Assembly (NCBI GenBank): GCA_007115705.1
Contig: QXEO01000464.1
Span: forward strand, 5,199,559-5,263,558
Reading direction: 5' to 3'
Source: Dactylis glomerata
Taxonomy: Eukaryota > Streptophyta > Magnoliopsida > Poales > Poaceae
DNA length: 64,000 nucleotides
Of this stretch, positions 58,566-64,000 are shown one piece after another; the first letter of the stretch is position 1; each line of letters begins with the position of its first letter. Position numbers and translations under genes: made by a program. The notes below the pieces were generated by a model. The model saw only the letters and a list, made by a program, of their open reading frames with translations, was not told the origin of the DNA and ran no database searches.

Positions 58566-59912
58566 ATGCCAGGGGTTCCCAGGGAACTCGTCGAGCACGC
58601 CTTAAATGTAGATCCCAAGGCAAAGCCAGTCAAGCAACCATTGCGACGATTTGATGAACCTAAAAGAAAGGCGATAGCATCAGAATTGCACAGGCTGGAA
58701 AATGCCGGATTTATCAGAGAAATCAAAACTTCGAGTTGGGTATCGAACCCAGTTATCATACCCAAAAAGAACACAGACGTACAAAGAGTATGTGTCGATT
58801 ACATATCTCTCAATAAGCACTGTCCAAAGGATCCCTTCCCTCTACCCCGCATCGATCAGATAATTGATTCAACAGCGGGATGCGCAAGGCTTTCCTTTCT
58901 GGATGCGTATTCTGGTTACAATCAGATCAAATTGAAGAAGGAAGACGAAGAAAAGACGGCCTTCATCACACCGTATGGAGTGTTTTATTACCAAGTAATG
59001 CCGTTCGGCCTAAAAAATGCAGGAGCAACTTATCAACGGATGATGCAAAACTGCCTCGGAAGTCAAATAGGACGCAACATTCAAGTCTACATTGATGATG
59101 TGGTCATCACTACAAGAGAGGAGCAATCTTTAATCAGCGACTTAGCAGAGACCTTCGACAACCTGAGCAGGTACAAGCTTAAGCTTAACCCGACAAAATG
59201 TTCTTTCGGTGTATCAGCAGGACAACTTTTGGGGTTCCTGGTATCGGCACGAGGAATAGAGGCGAACCCAGAGAAGATTCAAGCAATTTTAACAATGGGA
59301 AAACCCACGAAACTACACGACGTCCAGAAACTTGCAGGACGCGTCGCGGCATTAAGTCGTTTCGTTGCTCGATTGGGAGAAAAGGCGCTTCCTTTCTATG
59401 CACTCATGAAGAAAACAGATGATAAATTTGAATGGACAGAAGAAGCAGACGCGGCTTTTGCACAGTTGAAAAAAGTGCTTTCCACGCCACCAGTGCTGGT
59501 CGCACCAAAAGAAAAAGAACCACTACTACTCTACATCGCCGCAACCCATCAGGTGGTGAGTACAGTATTGGTAGTCGAAAGAAGTGAAGAAGGAAAAGCC
59601 CACGGCGTCCAGAGGCCGGTATATTTCATCAGCGAAGTGCTATCCCCGACAAAACAGAGGTACCCGCATTATCAAAAGCTCGCATATAGTGTCTTTACAA
59701 CTGCACGAAAATTGCGACAGTACTTTGCGGTGCACCCAATTATAGTGGTCAATGAGGCGCCACTATCGAACATATTGAACAATCCTTCAGCAACAGGACA
59801 TGTCTCTTTGTGGAGAATCGAATTATCTCCCATGGACATCACGTATGAAAAAAGGAAGGCAATCAAGTCGCAAATCTTGCCAGATTTCACAGCAGAATGG
59901 TTGGAGCTGTAG
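58566..59912 (+). CDS. Reverse transcriptase plus degenerate first RNase H (element E)
   Basis: 448 residues open. The RT carries SSWVSNPVIIPKKN, LNKHCPKDPFPLPRID, LDAYSGYNQIKL, MPFGLKNAGATYQRMM and the catalytic YIDD (59088-59099). The connection domain follows. The first RNase H (about 59500-59800) reads LYIAATHQVVSTVL where gypsy elements have the catalytic Asp, so it looks dead, as known for the Tat lineage. TAG 59910-59912 separates it from the second RNase H in the same frame. The open RT frame is part of a broken polyprotein. Confidence 0.9.
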   Translation: MPGVPRELVEHALNVDPKAKPVKQPLRRFDEPKRKAIASELHRLENAGFIREIKTSSWVSNPVIIPKKNTDVQRVCVDYISLNKHCPKDPFPLPRIDQIIDSTAGCARLSFLDAYSGYNQIKLKKEDEEKTAFITPYGVFYYQVMPFGLKNAGATYQRMMQNCLGSQIGRNIQVYIDDVVITTREEQSLISDLAETFDNLSRYKLKLNPTKCSFGVSAGQLLGFLVSARGIEANPEKIQAILTMGKPTKLHDVQKLAGRVAALSRFVARLGEKALPFYALMKKTDDKFEWTEEADAAFAQLKKVLSTPPVLVAPKEKEPLLLYIAATHQVVSTVLVVERSEEGKAHGVQRPVYFISEVLSPTKQRYPHYQKLAYSVFTTARKLRQYFAVHPIIVVNEAPLSNILNNPSATGHVSLWRIELSPMDITYEKRKAIKSQILPDFTAEWLEL

Positions 59913-59948
59913 AGCACGGGACCGCCAGATCTATCGAGTGTCTGGACA

Positions 59949-60539
59949 ATGTACTTCGACGGTTCTAAAAGAGTACAAGGCGCAGGAGCGGGAGTAATCT
60001 TGATATCGCCGCATGGCGACAAACTAAAGTACATCTTAAGGATGAGTTTTCCGCAGGCTTCTAACAATGAGGCAGAATACGAGGCTCTGCTACATGGAAT
60101 GAAGATGGCCAAAGCATGTGGAGCAACTCGACTAAAAATATTTGGGGATTCAAACCTTGTCGTCCAACAAGTTATGAACAGGTGCGACACAATCAATGAC
60201 AATATGATGGCTTACAAGAACTTATATCACTACCTCGAAGGAACATTTGATGGATGCGAAGTCTCGCACATCAGCAGAAACAGCAATGAAGAAGCCGACA
60301 CCTTAGCAAATATTGGGTCCCAGTGTTTACCCGTACCATCGGCAGTATTCTGGGAGGAAATAATAGAAAGGTCAATAAAAAGTATCAAAAGTTCGACTAC
60401 TGCAGCAGGCTCGGGGGCTGCACCGGAACCCGAGGAAGTCATGATGATAGAAGAAACTTGGATGCAGCCATATCTTGTATACATGATAAATAAACAATTA
60501 CCAGAAGATGCGGTGGAAGCCAAGAGGATAACTCGATGA
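59949..60539 (+). CDS. Second RNase H domain (element E)
   Basis: 196-residue frame with the RNase HI fold motifs: YFDGS (first Asp), NNEAEYEALLHG (Glu), FGDSNLVVQQV (Asp) and EEADTLAN (final Asp). All four catalytic acids are present, unlike in the preceding RNase H. A duplicated, plant-derived RNase H is a documented trait of the Tat lineage. Ends with TGA 60537-60539, in frame with integrase. Confidence 0.88.
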   Translation: MYFDGSKRVQGAGAGVILISPHGDKLKYILRMSFPQASNNEAEYEALLHGMKMAKACGATRLKIFGDSNLVVQQVMNRCDTINDNMMAYKNLYHYLEGTFDGCEVSHISRNSNEEADTLANIGSQCLPVPSAVFWEEIIERSIKSIKSSTTAAGSGAAPEPEEVMMIEETWMQPYLVYMINKQLPEDAVEAKRITR

Positions 60540-60554
60540 TCGAAAGCGTTTGTC

Positions 60555-61694
60555 GTGTTGCAGGGGAAATTATACAAAAAAAGTATTACCGGCATTTTGC
60601 AGCGTTGTGTAATGCCTCAGGAAGGACAAGTAATACTAAAAGATATACATGGAGGGGTGTGCGGCCATCATGCAAGCAACAGGGCCATAGCTGCAAAAGC
60701 ATTTCGTGCAGGATTCTATTGGTTAACAGCCATCGAAGACGCAAAAGATATAGTCCGGAAGTGTGAAGCATGCCAAAGATTCGCATTTCGACCACATGCA
60801 CCAGCAGCAGAGCTACAGCCAATACCATTGTCCTGGCCCTTTGCACAATGGGGCCTCGATATGGTAGGAAAATTGCACAAGTCCTGGCCAGGAGGACATG
60901 TTTACATGCTAGTGGTAGTCGATAAATTTACCAAGTGGGTGGAAGCAGCCCCGGTAACAACTCAAGATTCAACAGCAGCGATCAACTTCATCAAGTCAAT
61001 AGTGTTTCGTTTCGGAGTACCATATAGCATCATCACGGACAATGGGACAAATTTCACTTCAAAGGAATTCAAGAGTTACTGCGAAGGGCTAGGAATCAAA
61101 CTCAAATTTGCATCTGTGGCGCATCCGAAGACAAATGGACAAGTCGAAAAAGCCAATGGCCTGATATGTAGTGGGATAAAAAAGAGGCTCTTAGCACCTC
61201 TCAAGAAAGCCAAGAGCGCTTGGGTAGATGAATTGCCCTCCGTTCTTTGGAGTCTAAGAACCACACCCAATGCAGCAACTCAAGAAACTCCTTTCTTCCT
61301 GGTCCATGGCGCAGAAGCCATGCTTCTAGTCGAAGTTACGCATGAGGCTCCAAGGGTGACGGCATATGACGAAACAACATCAACAGAAGCATTGCAAGAC
61401 GATGTCGATGCACTAGATGAAGCAAGAGATAAGGTATTAGAAAGGGCCACGCAGTATCAACAGAGTCTAAGAAATTACCACAGTAGTCGAGTTCGTCCAC
61501 GATCCTTTGTGGTGGGCGATCTAGTTTTGCGACTCAGGCAACACAACCACGGGAAATTAGAGTCCCCTTGGGTGGGACCTTACATCGTTACAGAAGTCAT
61601 ACCAGGAGGAGCTTATCGACTACAAGATAAGAAGACGGGCAAAGACGAAGGCAACCCGTGGAATGCGGAGCAGCTACGGCGTTTTTACGCGTAG
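60555..61694 (+). CDS. Integrase (element E)
   Basis: 379 residues. The HHCC zinc domain (HGGVCGHHASN ... CEACQRFA) is followed by the DDE core: Asp at 60858-60860 (GLDMVGKL), Asp at 61038-61040 (ITDNGTNF) and Glu at 61146-61148 (NGQVEKANG). The last two are 35 residues apart, as required. The C-terminus (RPRSFVVGDLVLR, WVGPYIV) is the usual DNA-binding tail; no chromodomain is seen, in line with Tat. Apparently intact. Confidence 0.92.
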   Translation: MLQGKLYKKSITGILQRCVMPQEGQVILKDIHGGVCGHHASNRAIAAKAFRAGFYWLTAIEDAKDIVRKCEACQRFAFRPHAPAAELQPIPLSWPFAQWGLDMVGKLHKSWPGGHVYMLVVVDKFTKWVEAAPVTTQDSTAAINFIKSIVFRFGVPYSIITDNGTNFTSKEFKSYCEGLGIKLKFASVAHPKTNGQVEKANGLICSGIKKRLLAPLKKAKSAWVDELPSVLWSLRTTPNAATQETPFFLVHGAEAMLLVEVTHEAPRVTAYDETTSTEALQDDVDALDEARDKVLERATQYQQSLRNYHSSRVRPRSFVVGDLVLRLRQHNHGKLESPWVGPYIVTEVIPGGAYRLQDKKTGKDEGNPWNAEQLRRFYA

Positions 61695-62110
61695 AGTAAA
61701 TCTAGTGGTATCATCAAACTCGAGTTAACCTTCTGAACCAAGAACATGAGGCCATAAGTTGGGTTATTTGGGTTGAACTCGACAAAATTATACAAGTATT
61801 TCTACTTCTCCGCTCGGGGGCTTCAACCCTCGAGTCATACGAAAGAAATATTTATCGCGACATGGAGATCTTTTTTCACTACAAGGTTGTGCAGACAACC
61901 CGATAATATTCAAACAATTTGGTTCACAAAAGAACCCGATATTCTTCATACCAATTGGTTCGCAAAGAACCCGATATATAGAAAGCATACCTCAGAACAA
62001 TGATTTGTTCTCATGGTACTAATAAAAACATCAAAATGAAGTACGAATATTCATTACATATGGCACGGCAGCAAGAATATTATCAAAAGAAATTACATAT
62101 AAAGCATATC
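61695..62110. other. Spacer between integrase and antisense gene (element E)
   Basis: Contains three copies of a short AAGAACCCGATAT-like motif (about 61930, 61965 and a variant near 61895). Otherwise noncoding, and probably the 3' UTR side of the antisense gene. Confidence 0.5.
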
Positions 62111-62698
62111 CTAATGAAAGTGGACTTCAGCTTCATACTCTTTCTGGCACTGAGTGCCATCATAGATCTTCACGTCGAACTTTGACGTGCCGATATGGAA
62201 GTCGAAGGTCATGAAGAAGCCTTGGTGGATGTCATGGTCTTCTACAAACCGCGACCAGCCACCCTTAAAGTACTGCTCGCCGTTGCCATCATACCAAACC
62301 TCCACTTCGTATGGAGTCCCACTGCCAGATTGCTCGCGGAGAACCGCTTCTCGCAGCTCCCGCCCATCCATGAAATTGGTGAAATTCAGTGGCAAACGCT
62401 GAATCTCGCGGCACTGCGCCATGGCAATGCAGAAGAAAGAAAATATTCTGGGAGGAGCAGCAGGGGCAGTGGCCGCAGCAGGAGATGGAGCGCTTGAACC
62501 TGGGGCAGCGCTAGTCACCTTAGGCTTATTCTTGCTACCAGGTGGGCGGCCGGGACGACGCTTGACAGGAGCGGCCGATGACGATCCTGCGGCGGCCGGA
62601 GTTGTGTTGTTCTTGTTCTTGCTTCCACGAGGGCGGCCCCTACCTCGCGGTGCCACCGAAGAGCCAAGGTTCAGACGGGAACCATCTGCGTCAGCCAT
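62111..62698 (-). CDS. Antisense AT-hook + B3-like DNA-binding protein carried by element E
   Basis: A complete 195-residue frame antisense to the retrotransposon. AT-hook 1 is RGRGRPRGSKNK (18-29) and AT-hook 2 is KRRPGRPPGSKNKPK (46-60); both have the GRP core that binds AT-rich DNA minor grooves. An Ala/Pro/Ser linker leads to residues 98-190, which match a plant B3 domain: LPLNFTNFM, LREAVLRE, YEVEVWYDG, a GGWSRFVEDHDI segment and a final KFDVKIYDG. A TATA box lies about 100 bp upstream on the same strand, with AAACCCTAA and CTAGGGTTTT in the leader, so it appears to have its own gene-type promoter. The frame is intact although E's gag-pol is not. B3 assignment is by motif reading; role inferred as chromatin or transcription control. 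Confidence 0.82.
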   Translation of the reverse strand: MADADGSRLNLGSSVAPRGRGRPRGSKNKNNTTPAAAGSSSAAPVKRRPGRPPGSKNKPKVTSAAPGSSAPSPAAATAPAAPPRIFSFFCIAMAQCREIQRLPLNFTNFMDGRELREAVLREQSGSGTPYEVEVWYDGNGEQYFKGGWSRFVEDHDIHQGFFMTFDFHIGTSKFDVKIYDGTQCQKEYEAEVHFH

Positions 62699-62798
62699 GT
62701 GGACAAGGGAAAAGGCTAGAAAACCCTAGATGGAGAAAGAAGATGATGCGGTGGAGGAGGAATGTGATTAGGGTTTTTACCCTTGCTAGAAGGTGCTT

Positions 62799-62806
62799 TA
62801 TTTATA
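62799..62806 (-). promoter_or_regulatory. TATA box of the antisense AT-hook/B3 gene
   Basis: TATAAATA on the minus strand (context GCTTATAAATAAAGC), about 100 bp before ATG 62698. The leader also holds an AAACCCTAA telo-box-like motif (about 62766-62776), common in plant housekeeping promoters. Confidence 0.65.
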
Positions 62807-62829
62807 AGCACGTTTTATCGGGCCCCCGT

Positions 62830-63731
62830 GATAAGTAAAGCCCATCAACGTATTCTCCAAAAAAAGTTAAATTCTGCATGTAGCAGACGATAAAAACCAA
62901 AGGAGAAAAATAAGAAGGGGAGAGTGTGGTTGCACGATATAAAAGACCTCGCCTTGGGCTCGGGGGCTTGTAAATAGGAGATATTACAAGAAAGAAGACG
63001 AAGTGAATTTTGAGCCTATGCTTGACTACAAGAAATCAAACATAGCCTCGGGGGCTACTCCCATCGGGAGCGCTGAGCGCGCACCCAATAGCGGATGAGA
63101 TAATCAGTATCAAGGATGAAGAAAGTATATCATACAAACTTCGGCTATATAGTCGACAAAGTGCAAAGGAGACTACTCCCATCGGGAGCGAGCTTTATGG
63201 TTGTTGAAACCCGAATATTTTCAGTCAAAATTTGACTGCGACATAAGATTCTCGAGTTATGTTATCGCAACGCAACTCGAATGCCGTGACTTGTCACGAA
63301 GGTAAGACCCCGGGATCCGTCCTGGGTGGCCTGGTATACGCATATGGATGCGCTCTGCTGGTATGTATCCATGTCTACGACGCGAAGAAAATCCTGGTGG
63401 ACGCACTGGGTACCCTGAGAATCACTGGGATTCATTCTTTGTAAGTCCTAAATGCGGCAAAAGAATGGGTTTGACCGGTATCCCGAATTCGAATCCAAGG
63501 GGATTGAATTTGAAGTAGGTGATAAGTATCTGTTCCGGCAGTTAACTGACCTCTTGATCCGTCAGAGTTGTCAGGCTTGTTCATCAAAACCCCTTGCGAA
63601 AAATATATTATGAAAGTAAGTCGAAAGACCAAGTCAAAGATTAGAAGATATCAAAGAATTGACCAAGTCGAAGATTTGAAGATTAGAGATTCAACCCGAA
63701 TCTGCAATTCTGGTAGAATCTCAGGGGCTAC
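62830..63731. other. 3' noncoding region of element E
   Basis: Homologous, inverted, to the 3' region of element D. GGCTACTCCCATCGGGAGCG occurs at about 63052 and a close variant near 63172. Polypurine-like CTCAGGGGCTAC precedes the 3' LTR. Confidence 0.7.
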
Positions 63732-64000
63732 TGACAATGGTATAGTTAATAGAGCCCGTTAGTTGAGTACCCCTAAGGCCCGTATAGCTAGGCCCAATTG
63801 TAATGATAGTCGAATACGAGTTCTTACCGTATGTCGATATTGTAATCTGTATTGAACCCTACCCGATCCTCGAGACCTGGCCATCTATATATAGGGGCCA
63901 GGAGGGGACGGTGTAGGGCAGATTGAAAGCAAGCCAGGTTGAATACCCAAGTTTACTTTCGATATACACTTATTTCGACTAACCTTTACCTTCGAGTTCA
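63732..64000 (+). repeat. 3' LTR of element E, cut by window end
   Basis: First 269 bp of the LTR. Differs from 55237-55505 at three positions by direct comparison (G/T near the start, T/C in CGTATGTxGATATT, A/T in AACCTxTACC). Confidence 0.92.

Larger units (their letters stand above)
55237..64000 (+). mobile_element. Tat-lineage gypsy element E with antisense AT-hook/B3 gene
   Basis: 5' LTR 55237-55571, gag, protease, RT with a degenerate RNase H, a second active-looking RNase H, integrase, an antisense gene (62111-62698) and a partial 3' LTR (63732-64000, cut by the window end). It is inserted in the protease of sister element D. The 5' flank is CCCGA, the duplication to look for beyond 64 kb. 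The two LTRs differ at 3 of 269 comparable bases, so insertion is recent. Pol nevertheless has several in-frame stops. Dual RNase H and antisense ORF place it in the Tat group (Grande, Retand, RIRE2 relatives). Confidence 0.92.

Overview
The window is nuclear DNA of a grass, most likely a Pooideae species with a large genome (wheat, barley, oat or ryegrass relatives). The genes have plant promoters and GT-AG introns. The dominant content is layered retrotransposons: Athila-like elements with a tRNA-Asp primer site, a copia element whose LTR ends match the BARE/Angela/Maximus type, and Tat-lineage elements with antisense genes. Tourist, Stowaway, hAT, Mutator-type and Helitron elements fill the rest. 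The species cannot be fixed from sequence alone.

Three ordinary host genes are recognisable: an intronless zinc-finger homeodomain (ZHD) transcription factor (4588-5292, +), a six-exon COX11 gene for mitochondrial cytochrome c oxidase assembly (25891-29257, -), and a small secreted eight-cysteine protein of the lipid-transfer/HyPRP superfamily (35497-35859, +). A low-complexity acidic/proline-rich gene (10056-11149, -) is frameshifted, and its TATA box now lies 9.5 kb away because an Athila-like element (11214-20684, target duplication AGGGG) landed between TATA box and transcription start. LINE tails lie at 21290-21884 and 38860-39458.

Layout. 1-11 kb: MITEs, two Mutator-type elements with perfect 9-10 bp target duplications, the ZHD gene and a solo Tat-type LTR. 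11.2-20.7 kb: Athila-like element A, with gag, protease and the Athila ORF but no reverse transcriptase or integrase. 20.7-25.9 kb: displaced promoter, LINE tail, hAT element and a near-perfect hairpin Mutator-type element. 25.9-31.8 kb: COX11 with a Helitron carrying PPR-like gene debris just upstream. 32-39.4 kb: MITEs, the LTP-like gene and degenerate repeats. 39.46-64 kb: a nest of retrotransposons.

The nest is the most interesting part. Minus-strand Tat element D (from 39459) has lost RT, RNase H and integrase but carries a six-exon antisense gene and a second antisense coiled-coil gene. D is interrupted by a 3.56 kb solo LTR, by a truncated Athila-like element B (itself split by copia element C), and by plus-strand sister element E (55237 to beyond the window). 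E has a full gag-pol layout with two RNase H domains and, in place of D's antisense genes, a quite different antisense gene encoding two AT-hooks and a B3-like DNA-binding domain behind its own TATA box. D and E thus look like one LTR family carrying interchangeable antisense cargo.
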